A stretch of DNA of 60,908 nucleotides, from contig NZ_RKLV01000012.1 in assembly GCF_026242195.1 (NCBI RefSeq), positions 1 to 60,908 on the forward strand. Reading direction: 5' to 3'. The stretch is from Halorutilus salinus (lineage in GTDB: Archaea; Halobacteriota; Halobacteria; Halobacteriales; Halorutilaceae). The translations under genes and the position numbers were made by a program. The notes below the pieces were generated by a model. That model was not told where the DNA came from. It did not search any database and saw only the letters and a program-made list of their open reading frames with translations. Positions 33,381 through 42,415 of this stretch are shown here, one piece after another; the first letter of the stretch is position 1; each line of letters starts with the position of its first letter.

Positions 33381-33941
33381 TTAGCCGAGGATGTATTCGA
33401 GGGCGGGGTAGCGCTCGACGAGCGTCTCGCCGCCGACGTCGTAGTTCTCGATGTACTGGTCGAGGCCCAGGATGCGGCCCGCGGCGAACGCGGCGACCGC
33501 GAGGAACACGAGCATGTACGCGAAGTCCCCATTGATGAACCCGTGGCCCATGTCCCAGTTGCCGAAGTAGAACATGAGCATCATGAGCGCGCCGAAGAAC
33601 GCCGCGAGGCGGACGAACGCGCCGACGAGCAGGCCGAGGCCGATGAACAGCTCGCCCCACGGGACGGCGACGTTCGCGAACTCGACGAACCACGGCGTCG
33701 AACCCATCCACGCGAACATCCCTGCGAGCGGGTTGCCGTTCGTCGCGGCAACGTTCGACAGGTAGCCGCCCGCAGCGAATTCGCCGGTGATCTTCGTGAA
33801 GCCGGAGTACGCGAACGCGTACCCCATCATGAGACGGAGCGCCAGCACGAACCACGCGCTGAGGCTGTGGACTTTCCCGCCAACGGTCAGACCGCCGACT
33901 CTGCTCTCAAGCTGGTTCATGCCGGAGTCGAGTGTGGACAT
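33381..33941 (-). CDS. DoxX family membrane protein
   Basis: Four transmembrane helices with DoxX features: FVLALRLMMGYAFAYSGFTK, the VPWGELFIGLGLLVGAFVRL helix and LMMLMFYFGNWDMGHGFIN. The length (186 aa) is usual. DoxX proteins are linked to quinone or thiosulfate redox chemistry and often to metal or oxidative stress islands. It is likely in one transcript with the SHOCT gene downstream. Confidence 0.85.
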   Translation of the reverse strand: MSTLDSGMNQLESRVGGLTVGGKVHSLSAWFVLALRLMMGYAFAYSGFTKITGEFAAGGYLSNVAATNGNPLAGMFAWMGSTPWFVEFANVAVPWGELFIGLGLLVGAFVRLAAFFGALMMLMFYFGNWDMGHGFINGDFAYMLVFLAVAAFAAGRILGLDQYIENYDVGGETLVERYPALEYILG

Positions 33942-34055
33942 AATTATTGCACCTTCAACTATCAGTAGGCGGGTAGAGACGATATAATAGCGAGCCGGCG
34001 TTCTGAGTCAGAAAACCGGCGGGCTATATTACCCTCCTGTAGCGAGTACGGACGT

Positions 34056-34406
34056 GTGACTGAGGAGGCCGACCCGTCGGACATCTTCGCCACGCTCGAC
34101 GACGAGTACGCCCGCGACATCCTCGTGGCGACGAAGACCGACCGACTCTCCGCGAAGGAGCTCAGCGAGGAATGCGATATGTCACGCCCGACCGTCTCGC
34201 GCCGGGTCACCCGCCTCGTCGAGCAGGGCCTCCTCGAGGAGTACACGCACGTCGACCCCGGTGGCCGGCACTACAGCGAGTACGAGGCGCGACTCGAGCG
34301 TGTCGAAGTGCTCCTGCAGGCGGAGGGGTTCGACGTGCAGATCGATGTTCGGCCGGACCCCGCCGACCGGATTACGTCCATCTTCGAGGAAATGCGGGGA
34401 GACTGA
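34056..34406 (+). CDS. wHTH transcription regulator (module 2)
   Basis: A winged-helix domain (IFATLDDEYARDILVATKTD, then CDMSRPTVSRRVTRLVEQGL) and a short beta C-terminus, paralogous to 29139-29489. Start is GTG 34056. It is followed by a DUF7521 gene three bases later, repeating the module at 29.1-30.1 kb. Divergent from DoxX. Confidence 0.8.
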   Translation: MTEEADPSDIFATLDDEYARDILVATKTDRLSAKELSEECDMSRPTVSRRVTRLVEQGLLEEYTHVDPGGRHYSEYEARLERVEVLLQAEGFDVQIDVRPDPADRITSIFEEMRGD

Positions 34407-34409
34407 CTC

Positions 34410-34685
34410 ATGGAACACACGTTATTCGTCATCGGCAAGCTGTTCACGACCGCACTGGCGCTGGTGATCGCCTACCAGGCCTATCGCGGATACCAACGGC
34501 ATCACACGCAGTTACTCCTGTACGTCGCCGCTGGCTTCGCGCTGGTCGGTCTTGGTGGCCTCGTTGAAGGCGTTCTCTTCGAACTCCTCCAAGTGTCGAT
34601 TTTCGAAGCAGGATTCGTCGCAGCACTCGTCACCGCAGCCGGGATGCTGTCGATTCTCTACGCCCTGTATGCCCCGAACCCTTGA
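34410..34685 (+). CDS. DUF7521-like small membrane protein, third copy
   Basis: Three hydrophobic helices; LVIAYQAYRGYQRHHTQ, then GGLVEGVLFELL closely match the copy at 29492. Partner of the preceding wHTH gene. Confidence 0.75.
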   Translation: MEHTLFVIGKLFTTALALVIAYQAYRGYQRHHTQLLLYVAAGFALVGLGGLVEGVLFELLQVSIFEAGFVAALVTAAGMLSILYALYAPNP

Positions 34686-34822
34686 GGATTCGGGACGTTC
34701 ATTCGAAAAACGGTCTCTGTGTATCGTCTTCGGTTCGAAGCCGGTACTGTTCGGACTCCCATCGTTTTCGGGAGTGTAGGATCACAGCGGGAATTATATC
34801 CGTCTCAGTCGTACCGTATCGT

Positions 34823-35218
34823 ATGATTCGAACACTCGTGGGTGTCCTTGGCGCTCTCTCAGCGCTGTTCCCGGACAAAATCGTCAGTCTCTTCGAGAAA
34901 CTCGCGATTGCGAATCGAAGCGGGGGAACAGTGAGAGGGTGGGTCCGCCCAGCTATCCGGTCTGAGGGCGTTCTGATAGCTGCGATTTCCCTCCTCAATG
35001 GGCGAGCATACGCGTGGCTGATGAATCTTACCGGTGTGTTCGGCGCTATCGTCTTCCTGTTTCCCGATCTGTATCGAAGATTTGCCACCGCGTTCCTGTA
35101 CGAGCGTCCGGAGTCGATCGAATGGAACGAGCGATTCCGCTCGGGTATTCGGGCTATCGGCGCACTATACGTCTTTTTAGCGGCGAAGACGTATCTGGAG
35201 CGCCACAACGGTACCTGA
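34823..35218 (+). CDS. Small membrane protein, unknown
   Basis: A 131-residue protein with three hydrophobic segments (LVGVLGALSALFPDKIVSLF; LTGVFGAIVFLFPDLYRRFA; IRAIGALYVFLAAKTYLERH). The repeated FPD motif suggests an internal duplication. No family recognised. ATG 34823 is 23 bases after an ATTATA element (about 34794-34799). Probably its own transcript inside the copper island. Confidence 0.6.
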   Translation: MIRTLVGVLGALSALFPDKIVSLFEKLAIANRSGGTVRGWVRPAIRSEGVLIAAISLLNGRAYAWLMNLTGVFGAIVFLFPDLYRRFATAFLYERPESIEWNERFRSGIRAIGALYVFLAAKTYLERHNGT

Positions 35219-35279
35219 GTCTTCCCGCATCGTCAGTTGCTGAATCTGAGATTTGGTTCGTTTCGGCTGCACGTATCAC

Positions 35280-35291
35280 TTGGAATCTAAA
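35280..35291. promoter_or_regulatory. TTGGAATCTAAA site upstream of second copZ
   Basis: Resembles the palindrome 25912-25924 upstream of copA and lies about 73 bases before the start of the second copZ. Candidate shared copper operator. Confidence 0.4.
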
Positions 35292-35363
35292 GTTTGACCC
35301 CCAAGAGACCAGTATAATCGAAGGGGAAATCCGCTAAAGAGAGGGAGCCGTATGTACCTCTGT

Positions 35364-35561
35364 ATGACGACGACCATCACCGTGGAAGGAATGTCGTGCG
35401 GTCACTGTGAGCAGACGGTCGAAGAGGCCCTTGAAGAGGTCACTGGCGTGACTTCCGTGACCGTCGACAGGGAGAGTGAACAGGCAAGTGTCGACGGTGA
35501 GGCAGAGGTCACGGCCCTCGTGGCGCCCGTCGAAGACGCGGGATACACCGCTCACGCCTGA
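35364..35561 (+). CDS. copZ: Copper chaperone CopZ, second copy
   Basis: Single HMA domain, GMSCGHCEQTVEEALEEVTG, ending VEDAGYTAHA; very like the copZ at 26651. ATG 35364 gives the usual length; an ATG at 35352 adds four residues. It precedes copB by about 150 bases and is likely its Cu(I) donor. Confidence 0.92.
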   Translation: MTTTITVEGMSCGHCEQTVEEALEEVTGVTSVTVDRESEQASVDGEAEVTALVAPVEDAGYTAHA

Positions 35562-35707
35562 GTATCGTGCGCTGCGGATAGCATAAGTCGCTTCGAGACG
35601 ACGACTAACTGTTGTCTTCGGAGCTTGTCTACGCTGGTCTTGCTGTACGGTTTCAGAGCCGAAGATTCAAGAAGCCGGCGGAACCACCTCAATAGAGAAC
35701 ATGACTC

Positions 35708-37942
35708 ATGGACGACCACAAAGATACAACTGAGAATTCCCCGGGAGGAGAGGACCAGCCGGACACCACCAGTCACCAGCACGAACACGGCGACCACGAT
35801 GAAGCGGTCGCGGAATCTGACGAGGAAAGGGTAGAACAGGAGCTACTAGAGGAGGAAGCTCACCCTGCTGCGGCAGGTGAGATGGCGTCCCACGAGCAGC
35901 ACGAACACGCCGGACACGAGGGCGACGGGCACGGCCACGGTTCCCACGAAGGACACGGCGAGGGCCATAGCGGGATGCACGAAGGCCACGAACAGATGTT
36001 CCGCCGGCGTTTCTTTATTTCGACGCTCCTGTCGATTCCCGTTCTCCTGTACAGCGAAATGCTGCAGGAGTGGCTCGGCTTCTCCGTCCCGGCATTCCCG
36101 GGGAGCGAGTGGATCAATCCCATCTTCGCGGTGATCGTCTTCGCGTACGGTGGGATTCCATTCCTCAAGATGGCACTTCCGGAGCTGAAAGACCGTGCGC
36201 CGGGGATGATGACGCTCATCTCGATGGCGATCACCGTCGCGTTTGTCTACAGCCTCGCGAGCGTGATTTTCCCCACACAGTCGGCATTCTTCTGGGAACT
36301 CGTCACGCTGATCGACATTATGCTGCTGGGCCACTGGATCGAGATGCGGTCGGTCCGGCGGGCCTCCAGCGCGCTCGACGAACTGGCGAAACTGATGCCA
36401 GACACCGCCGAGCGCATCACCGACGACGGGGAGACCAAAGAAGTTCCCGTCAGTGAGCTCTCGGAAGGCGATCTCGTGCTCGTCCGGCCGGGCGCGAGTG
36501 TCCCTGCTGACGGCACCGTCGAGGAGGGTGACTCCGACGTCAACGAGTCGATGATCACCGGCGAGTCGAAACCCGTCTCGAAGGAGCCCGGCGACGAGGT
36601 CATCGGCGGCACCATCAACGGCGACGGGAGTCTCCGTGTTCGCGTCGGTGCGACGGGCGAGGAGACAACACTCGCGGGCATCATGCGCCTCGTCGAGGAA
36701 GCTCAACAGAGCAAGTCCAAGACGCAAGTGTTGGCCGACCGGGCGGCCGGCTGGCTGTTCTACGTCGCGCTCGGGGCGGCAGTCGTGACCGCGATTGCGT
36801 GGACGGTCGCAGTCTCGTTCGACGCGACGGTCATCGAGCGAGTCGTGACGGTGCTCGTCATCGCCTGCCCACACGCCCTCGGGCTCGCCATCCCGCTGGT
36901 CGTCGCGATCAACACCTCACTTGCAGCGCGCAACGGGATGCTCGTCCGCGACCGAATTGCGATGGAGGACGCGCGGAACTTGGATGCCATCATCTTCGAC
37001 AAGACAGGGACGCTTACCGAGGGTGAACACGGCGTCGTGGATATGGCGACCGTCGACGGCGTTGACGAGGACGACGCGCTCGGGCTGGCGGCAGCCGTCG
37101 AGAGTGACTCCGAACACATGATCGCCCGAGCGATCCGTGAGGCCGCCGACGAGCGAGATGTAACTACTCCTGACGCGACAGCCTTCGAGGCGATCAAAGG
37201 ACGAGGGGTCCGGGCGAATGTCGACGGAAACGAGGTGTACGTCGGTGGCCCGAACCTGTTGGCCCAACTCGATAGCGAAATTCCCGACCACCTCCAGCGC
37301 TTCGCTGACGAGGCCGGTCAGAACGCCCAGACTGTGGTGTATCTCGTTCGTGACGGAGAGCTGATCGCCGCCTTCGCGATGGCCGACGTGATCCGCGAGG
37401 AGAGTTTCCGCGTCGTCGACGCCCTCCACGATCTGGGCATCGAGGTGGCGATGCTGACTGGGGACTCCCAGGACGTCGCCAACGCTGTCGCCGACGAACT
37501 GGGCATCGACACGGTGTTCGCGGAGGTCCTACCCCAAGACAAAGACGAGAAAGTCCAGGAACTCCAGGACCAGGGCAAACTCGTGGGGATGGTCGGCGAC
37601 GGCGTCAACGACGCGCCGGCGCTGACGCGAGCCGACGTCGGCATTGCGATCGGGAGTGGCACCGACGTCGCGGTCCAGTCGGCCGACGTTATCCTCGTGC
37701 AGAACAACCCGATGGACGTCGTTCGGCTGGTGAAGCTCAGTAAGGCGAGCTACCGGAAGATGCAGGAGAACCTCGTCTGGGCGGCGGGCTACAACGTCTT
37801 CGCACTTCCGCTCGCCGCCGGCGTTCTTGCCCCCGTCGGGTTCCTTCTTTCGCCAGCCGTTGGAGCGCTACTGATGTCAGCGAGCACGGTTATCGTCGCC
37901 GTCAACGCTCAGCTCTTACGTAGAGCTGACATATCGGCTTAA
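35708..37942 (+). CDS. copB: CopB-type P1B ATPase (CPH motif)
   Basis: The N-terminal about 95 residues are His/Asp/Gly-rich ([20 protein letters not shown]) and replace HMA domains. The membrane motif is [13 protein letters not shown], the CPH signature of the CopB/P1B-3 group, which exports copper. Also present are [28 protein letters not shown] and [16 protein letters not shown], and the last helices contain [14 protein letters not shown]. Full length. A copper exporter complementing copA; Cu(II) versus Cu(I) preference of this group is debated. Translation begins at ATG 35708. Confidence 0.93.
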   Translation: MDDHKDTTENSPGGEDQPDTTSHQHEHGDHDEAVAESDEERVEQELLEEEAHPAAAGEMASHEQHEHAGHEGDGHGHGSHEGHGEGHSGMHEGHEQMFRRRFFISTLLSIPVLLYSEMLQEWLGFSVPAFPGSEWINPIFAVIVFAYGGIPFLKMALPELKDRAPGMMTLISMAITVAFVYSLASVIFPTQSAFFWELVTLIDIMLLGHWIEMRSVRRASSALDELAKLMPDTAERITDDGETKEVPVSELSEGDLVLVRPGASVPADGTVEEGDSDVNESMITGESKPVSKEPGDEVIGGTINGDGSLRVRVGATGEETTLAGIMRLVEEAQQSKSKTQVLADRAAGWLFYVALGAAVVTAIAWTVAVSFDATVIERVVTVLVIACPHALGLAIPLVVAINTSLAARNGMLVRDRIAMEDARNLDAIIFDKTGTLTEGEHGVVDMATVDGVDEDDALGLAAAVESDSEHMIARAIREAADERDVTTPDATAFEAIKGRGVRANVDGNEVYVGGPNLLAQLDSEIPDHLQRFADEAGQNAQTVVYLVRDGELIAAFAMADVIREESFRVVDALHDLGIEVAMLTGDSQDVANAVADELGIDTVFAEVLPQDKDEKVQELQDQGKLVGMVGDGVNDAPALTRADVGIAIGSGTDVAVQSADVILVQNNPMDVVRLVKLSKASYRKMQENLVWAAGYNVFALPLAAGVLAPVGFLLSPAVGALLMSASTVIVAVNAQLLRRADISA

Positions 37943-38019
37943 TAATTCATTTCTGGACTCACTTCTACCTAAGTATTTTAGCCGCAACCGTGATAAACGA
38001 GCACCTCCAAAAGACAAGT

Positions 38020-38211
38020 ATGGAGATTAAGATCCGAGGTATGTCATGTGAGGGATGCGAGGAGAACGTAGAGGATGCTATCAGCGGTATAGACGGGGTA
38101 CGGTCTGTCCGGGCGGACAGAGATACCGACACGGCTACCGTAGAAGGAGACGCTGACGAAGACGCTATCGCCGAAGCTGTTGAGGAGGCGGGCTACGAGG
38201 TGGAAACATGA
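38020..38211 (+). CDS. HMA-domain metallochaperone, divergent copy
   Basis: A 63-residue HMA domain: IRGMSCEGCEENVEDAISGI, ending EEAGYEVET. It is more divergent from the other two copZ copies than they are from each other, and uses AGA/ATA codons. ATG 38020 is preferred; a TATTTTA element (about 37974-37980) lies 40 bases upstream. It overlaps the SHOCT gene by four bases (ATGA) and starts a four-gene cassette. Confidence 0.88.
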   Translation: MEIKIRGMSCEGCEENVEDAISGIDGVRSVRADRDTDTATVEGDADEDAIAEAVEEAGYEVET

Positions 38212-38543
38212 GCGACGATCTGACGCGGGCGGTACTCGTCGTGGTAGGTGTTCTTGTCGCCGTACCGGTGGTTATGATGGTTCTGTTCATGCCGTTCGGG
38301 ATGATGGGCGGAGGGGGAGCATGGCACGATGGAATGATGTGGGGAAGCGGCTGGAGCGGAGGTATGGCGATAGCGTGGCTCGTCACGGTTCTCCTGCTCG
38401 CGGGTGGAGGGTATCTCCTGTATAGCCGTAGCGATTCCACGGACAAGGCTATCGAGGAGCTACGTGTCGCGTACGCACGCGGAGACATATCTGAGGAGGA
38501 GTTTGAGAAGAGACGTGAAAACCTGAAACGGGAGGAAGACTAA
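38208..38543 (+). CDS. SHOCT-domain membrane protein, second copy
   Basis: Two transmembrane helices with a Met/Gly/Trp/His-rich loop (MMGGGGAWHDGMMWGSGWSG) and a C-terminal SHOCT domain (ELRVAYARGDISEEEFEKRR). Related to the protein at 32954. The loop could bind Cu(I). Co-transcribed with the HMA and permease genes. Confidence 0.8.
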   Translation: MSDDLTRAVLVVVGVLVAVPVVMMVLFMPFGMMGGGGAWHDGMMWGSGWSGGMAIAWLVTVLLLAGGGYLLYSRSDSTDKAIEELRVAYARGDISEEEFEKRRENLKREED

Positions 38544-38549
38544 AGAACT

Positions 38550-39929
38550 ATGCCCGCCTCCCAGCTTTCCGTCGCCTTCCGAACGCTGATCGAAGGCGTA
38601 CAGCTCGCCGCAGAGTTCTTCTGGCAGGCGATGTGGGCGCTCCTCCTTGGATTCATGCTCTCGGGTGCGATACAGGCGTTCGTCTCCAAGGAGGGAATGG
38701 TGAAGTACATGGGCGATCCAAGCCCGCGGTCGGTTCTCTACGCTATGGGGTTCGGCGTCGCTTCGACATCGTGTTCATTCGGCGACATAGCCGCGACAAA
38801 GACGCTGTTCAAGAAAGGGGCGCATATCATCCCGACGGTCACGTTTCTGATAGCGTCGACTAACTTCGTGATAGGTCTCACCTTCGTCATATGGGCGCTT
38901 CTCGGCTGGGAGTTCGCCGTCGCACAGGCGGTCGGCGCACCTATATTCATGCTGATTGCCATCGTCCTCGTGCATCTCACGATACCCTATGACGAGGCAC
39001 AGGAGGTCAGGGAACGCCTCATCAAGCAGGAACAGCCCGTCGTTACCGACCCTGTCTGCAAGATGCGTATAAACCGGGAGAACGGTATCCCCGTCGAGTA
39101 CAAAAACGAGACGGTCTACTTCTGCTCCGAAGGCTGTAAGGACCTCTTCGAGCAGAACCCGGACGTACATAGGACGCCTTGGAGGGAGAAGATAAGGTCT
39201 TGGAACGGATGGGTCGAAGCGGCGAACCAAACGAAGAAGGACCTCCTGATGCTCTGGAAGGAGCTGAGTATTGGGTTCCTCTTGGCAGGAATAGTGGCTG
39301 TAGCCGTTCCCGACAGTATATGGACGTTGCTGTTCGAAGGCGGAGGAACAGGCACCACGCAAGTACTCTACAACAGTATCCTCGGACCGCTGATCTCCGT
39401 AGCGACGTTCGTGGCTTCGATAGGAAACGTCCCTCTCGCAGCTGTCCTCTGGAACTCAGGGTTCGCGTTCGCCGGCGTCGTCGCCTTCATATACGCTGAC
39501 CTCATCGTTCCGCAGCTGATACTGATATACCGCAAGATATTCGGCGAGAAGATAGGAACGCGTCTGACGCTGATCCTGTTCGTCTCGATGGCTACAACCG
39601 GCGTTATCGTGTACTACCTGTTTGCTTTCCTCGGACTGGTTCCCGACGCGGCAGTAACCTCAGAAGGCGAGCCGTTCACGCTGTTCGGACTGACCCCGAC
39701 GACGATACTCAACTTAGTCTTCCTGTTGATTGGCTTGGTGTTCCTCGTCTTGCTAGTGACGGGTAGACGTGGCGCACCCGGTGACCGGGTTGTACAAGAC
39801 CCCGTGACGGAAGCCGATATAACGGTAAAGAACGCTGATTACTGCACGGTGTACGACGAGTCGATATACTACTTCGAGACCGAGGAGTCGAGAGAGAAGT
39901 TCAAGAGTTCGCCAGAGGAGTACATTTGA
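38550..39929 (+). CDS. UPF0718-type permease with YHS metal-binding domains
   Basis: Two four-to-five helix membrane blocks of the YraQ/UPF0718 permease type (MWALLLGFMLSGAIQAFVSK; GVASTSCSFGDIAATKTLF; LAAVLWNSGFAFAGVVAFIY). A YHS domain lies between them (VVTDPVCKMRINRENGIPVE...YFCSEGCKDLFEQNP), and a second, degenerate one is at the C-terminus (VVQDPVTEADITVKN...YFETEESREKF), which has lost its cysteines. The family moves unknown or metalloid substrates; the YHS cysteines suggest metal. Placed six bases after the SHOCT gene, it is probably a copper or related metal transporter. Confidence 0.8.
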   Translation: MPASQLSVAFRTLIEGVQLAAEFFWQAMWALLLGFMLSGAIQAFVSKEGMVKYMGDPSPRSVLYAMGFGVASTSCSFGDIAATKTLFKKGAHIIPTVTFLIASTNFVIGLTFVIWALLGWEFAVAQAVGAPIFMLIAIVLVHLTIPYDEAQEVRERLIKQEQPVVTDPVCKMRINRENGIPVEYKNETVYFCSEGCKDLFEQNPDVHRTPWREKIRSWNGWVEAANQTKKDLLMLWKELSIGFLLAGIVAVAVPDSIWTLLFEGGGTGTTQVLYNSILGPLISVATFVASIGNVPLAAVLWNSGFAFAGVVAFIYADLIVPQLILIYRKIFGEKIGTRLTLILFVSMATTGVIVYYLFAFLGLVPDAAVTSEGEPFTLFGLTPTTILNLVFLLIGLVFLVLLVTGRRGAPGDRVVQDPVTEADITVKNADYCTVYDESIYYFETEESREKFKSSPEEYI

Positions 39930-39974
39930 GAGCCCATCCGATGGTTATACTTGGAGGGGACGAATAGTCTAACC

Positions 39975-40427
39975 ATGTACGACACCGTACTGTTCCCGAC
40001 GAATGGGGGAGTAGCCAGCGAAAACGCGGCGGAGAGTGCCGTTGAGACCGCAGCGAAACACGACGCCGAGCTACGAGTGCTGTACGTGGTGGACGAGCCC
40101 ATCTACAGCGCGTACTCCGGAGACGAATACGTGCACGAGCACGAGGGACTTGAGTCCGCGCTTAGGGAGGTCGGCGAGGAAGCCCTTGAGGAAGTTGCGG
40201 ACGAGGCACGCGAAGCGGGGGTTGAGTTCGTGACGGAGATGCGTGACGGTACGCCGGAGCAAGAGATTTTGGAGTATATAGCTGAGACAGGTCCAGAAAT
40301 TGTCATCATGGGCACGAAGGAGCGTCCGGATGAGTACAGGCAGATGTTGGGAAGCGTTACTGAACGCGTCCTACGAACGACGAGCGTTCCTGTAACCGTG
40401 GTTAAAACACCTGTGGCAGAAAATTAG
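39975..40427 (+). CDS. Universal stress protein (UspA family)
   Basis: An alpha/beta UspA domain beginning MYDTVLFPTNGGVASENAAE and ending EIVIMGTKERPDEYRQMLGS...VPVTVVKTP. The G-x2-G-x9-G(S/T) ATP loop is modified (GTKERPDEYRQMLGS), so nucleotide binding is uncertain. Start ATG 39975. It ends the GC-richer island; a T-rich tract (about 40433-40440) follows the stop. Confidence 0.88.
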   Translation: MYDTVLFPTNGGVASENAAESAVETAAKHDAELRVLYVVDEPIYSAYSGDEYVHEHEGLESALREVGEEALEEVADEAREAGVEFVTEMRDGTPEQEILEYIAETGPEIVIMGTKERPDEYRQMLGSVTERVLRTTSVPVTVVKTPVAEN

Positions 40428-40819
40428 TCTCTATTTTTAATAGCTTGGTTTCCGAAGTTACAGGATCTGTCCGATAATAGCGGTAAAGTCCCGGAGTTCG
40501 AAACCCTCTCGCTAGCCTATGAATAGAGATCCGGAACCTCGGAACTCACGACTGTTCCGCTCTCTGTAGCTTATTCGTCGGAGGAAATAGCACACACACG
40601 TTCAGTTCGCCTCGTGAATCTATAGGTAAAGATGCAGCCTCGGTACTCATAGGAGTATCTAGGAGTATCCTATCTCACTCCAGAATCTGAGTAGTGAAGC
40701 ATGTCAAACTGTGGAGTTTATTTTTAGTCCAATTTGTGCATAAAATTGGTAAAGTCTAATCTTGGAAATCTCTAAGCAATATATCGAGATACGGTTTATA
40801 CGTAAGGCGGGTGAGGATG
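40428..40819. other. Intergenic region with inverted repeat, no gene
   Basis: No plausible coding region. It contains CCAATTT/AAATTGG (40729-40735 with 40743-40749) and a direct GGAGTATC repeat near 40650-40670. This is the junction from the island back to the AT-rich backbone, downstream of the ParA operon. Confidence 0.5.
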
Positions 40820-41311
40820 TCAATCAAGCCCAAGCCTATCCGCTAACTCCGCCTCGTTATCAACTGCAAGATTGACTACCTCTTCCATAAAGTCGGCATG
40901 TTTCTCTATTCCACCGTTCCCTGCAACCTTCGAACGACCGTCCAGACGCTCATACAGACCGTTCAAAGCGTCAGCCTTCTCATCAGGTAAGTACATCGGA
41001 ACCTGGCGACGGTGTCTAGTGGCATTCTCATCGCGGTTTGGACCAGGCTTACTCTCCGTGTCCGTACTACTCATGTTACCTGTCTTATCTGTATTATCCG
41101 CATCACCCGTATCACCTGAATAATCCGAATCATCCGAATAACCTGTATCACCCGAATTATCTGATACACCTACATCATTCGTGTTACCCGTATTATCCGG
41201 GTTATCCGTATCATCCGGCTCATCGGCTTCCGTCTCTTCTTCGTCTTGTTCTTCAGTATCGGCGCGCCGTTCGTCAAACCGTGCCCCGAGCTCGCTTTTT
41301 GGGTCTGTCAT
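40820..41311 (-). CDS. ParA-partner protein (ParB-like position) with repeat linker
   Basis: The start overlaps the parA stop by four bases. Residues about 30-85 are a low-complexity stretch of Asp/Asn/Gly/Thr/Ser (TGNTNDVGVSDNSGDTGYSD) coded by a 9-bp DNA repeat. The C-terminal about 70 residues (RRQVPMYLPDEKADALNGLY...DFMEEVVNLAVDN) form a helical domain typical of haloarchaeal ParA-associated proteins, possibly ribbon-helix-helix-like. It is likely the DNA-binding partner for plasmid segregation, in place of a classic ParB. DNA binding is inferred from position. Confidence 0.65.
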   Translation of the reverse strand: MTDPKSELGARFDERRADTEEQDEEETEADEPDDTDNPDNTGNTNDVGVSDNSGDTGYSDDSDYSGDTGDADNTDKTGNMSSTDTESKPGPNRDENATRHRRQVPMYLPDEKADALNGLYERLDGRSKVAGNGGIEKHADFMEEVVNLAVDNEAELADRLGLD

Positions 41312-41413
41312 GATAGGCTCTCCGTGTGTTTCGCTATCTCCGTGTACCTGTCTCTCAGTTCTTCCACCTTATCCGTATCCCACGGGTAACCCGCATCATC
41401 CGGGTTATACGCA
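41074..41413. repeat. 9-bp DNA repeat across parA and partner gene
   Basis: On the minus strand a degenerate nonamer of type ACGGATAAC repeats about 16 times in 41074-41222 and about five more times in 41369-41413, inside the 3' end of parA. Both runs are in the same codon phase but encode different peptides. A DNA-level signal such as a centromere site is a plausible explanation. Confidence 0.6.
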
Positions 41414-42108
41414 AAGACCGAAGACCTTGACTCGATCGAGTGTTCCACAGCTGTCCAATCAGGAATCTCGAAGACATAATCCTCGCCGAAGGTCTCGACG
41501 AACCAATCTTTCATCTCCGAACTCACACCGTCCTTTCCTACTTCGTTGAGGACAGCACCGACGGTAGAGATCTCGACGTCGTCAAACTTATCCTCAAGGG
41601 TATCTATCTCGTCGAAAAGTATCTGTAGAGAGTCCTGAGCTATTGTGTTCGCGTGGCTTGGGAATAAGACGTTTTCAGCGGCAAGTAGAGCTCCGTCAGC
41701 CAACGGTCCTAGGTTCGGAGGGGAATCGATAACGATGTAGTCGTAGCCTCCTTCATGCCGGTCTAACGCAAGTTTGAGAGCCTCTACGCCACGAGCCTCC
41801 GAGTAAAGGTGTTTCTCAAGCCGGAAGTTCCGGAGATGTGACGGGACTAGGTCAAACTCTTTTCCTTCAACAACGAGCTCGTCAAGGTCGTCAAGCGAGA
41901 GTTGTCCCATCTCGGACAGCACATCGTAGGTAGCGTACTCTGCTTCTCTGTATCGGTCGCGATAGCCGAGTTTGAGAGTTAGTCCGCCCTGTGGGTCAGC
42001 ATCGATAGCGAGGACATCGTGTCCTCTGTCGCTGAGCGCGCCTGCTAGATTGATGCTCGTGGTTGTTTTTCCTACTCCTCCTTTTTGCATCCCAACGTTC
42101 ACTCTCAT
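41308..42108 (-). CDS. parA: ParA/Soj-type partition ATPase
   Basis: A deviant Walker ATPase: MQKGGVGKTTTSINLAGAL at the N-terminus (signature Lys before GVGKT), AIDADPQGGLT (Walker A'), VIDSPPNLGPLADGAL (Walker B region). ParA uses ATP-dependent DNA binding to separate plasmid copies. ATG 42108 is chosen: a TATAATA element at about 42135-42143 predicts a transcript start near 42112, so an upstream ATG at 42129 would lie outside the message. The C-terminus (AYNPDDAGYPWDTDK) is encoded by the same nonamer repeat as the partner gene. Confidence 0.92.
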   Translation of the reverse strand: MRVNVGMQKGGVGKTTTSINLAGALSDRGHDVLAIDADPQGGLTLKLGYRDRYREAEYATYDVLSEMGQLSLDDLDELVVEGKEFDLVPSHLRNFRLEKHLYSEARGVEALKLALDRHEGGYDYIVIDSPPNLGPLADGALLAAENVLFPSHANTIAQDSLQILFDEIDTLEDKFDDVEISTVGAVLNEVGKDGVSSEMKDWFVETFGEDYVFEIPDWTAVEHSIESRSSVFAYNPDDAGYPWDTDKVEELRDRYTEIAKHTESLS

Positions 42109-42134
42109 CGGATTCTGGGACACCTCCATAACGC

Positions 42135-42175
42135 GTATAATACGGGTTTCATGCAGAACTCACGTTATGCAGAAC
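42135..42175 (-). promoter_or_regulatory. parA promoter with two ATGCAGAAC repeats
   Basis: A TATAATAC element (about 42135-42143) is preceded, on the minus strand, by two direct repeats ATGCAGAAC (plus-strand 42151-42159 and 42167-42175, 16 bases apart). Likely operator for autoregulation of the par operon. Confidence 0.5.
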
Positions 42176-42415
42176 ACTCGAGTAATATAAATCTATGTCA
42201 GACGGAATGCGGACACAGATGTGCCGAAAGCAGGTAAATTCGAGATATTCAGCTAGATCGCTAGAGGATTGATACTAAGTAGACGTATTGGAATCGAATA
42301 TATCCTCAAGTAATCATAGTTGGGTGGCGGGAAGCAGACGTAGGTTTGGGGAGGTTTTTCCCTATTCGGCGGATCTCCGTCACTCTTATATTTTTAGAGA
42401 TTTATACTCAGTTAG

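Noticed and set aside
35846..36874. 342-codon minus-strand frame opposite copB
   Set aside because: Antisense to P-type ATPase coding sequence, with no protein features of its own.
38020..38211. Start at GTG 37990 for the HMA protein
   Set aside because: It would lie too close to the TATA-like element, and the HMA domain is complete from ATG 38020.
41074..41222. CRISPR-like array
   Set aside because: The repeat unit is 9 bp, without spacers, and in coding phase.
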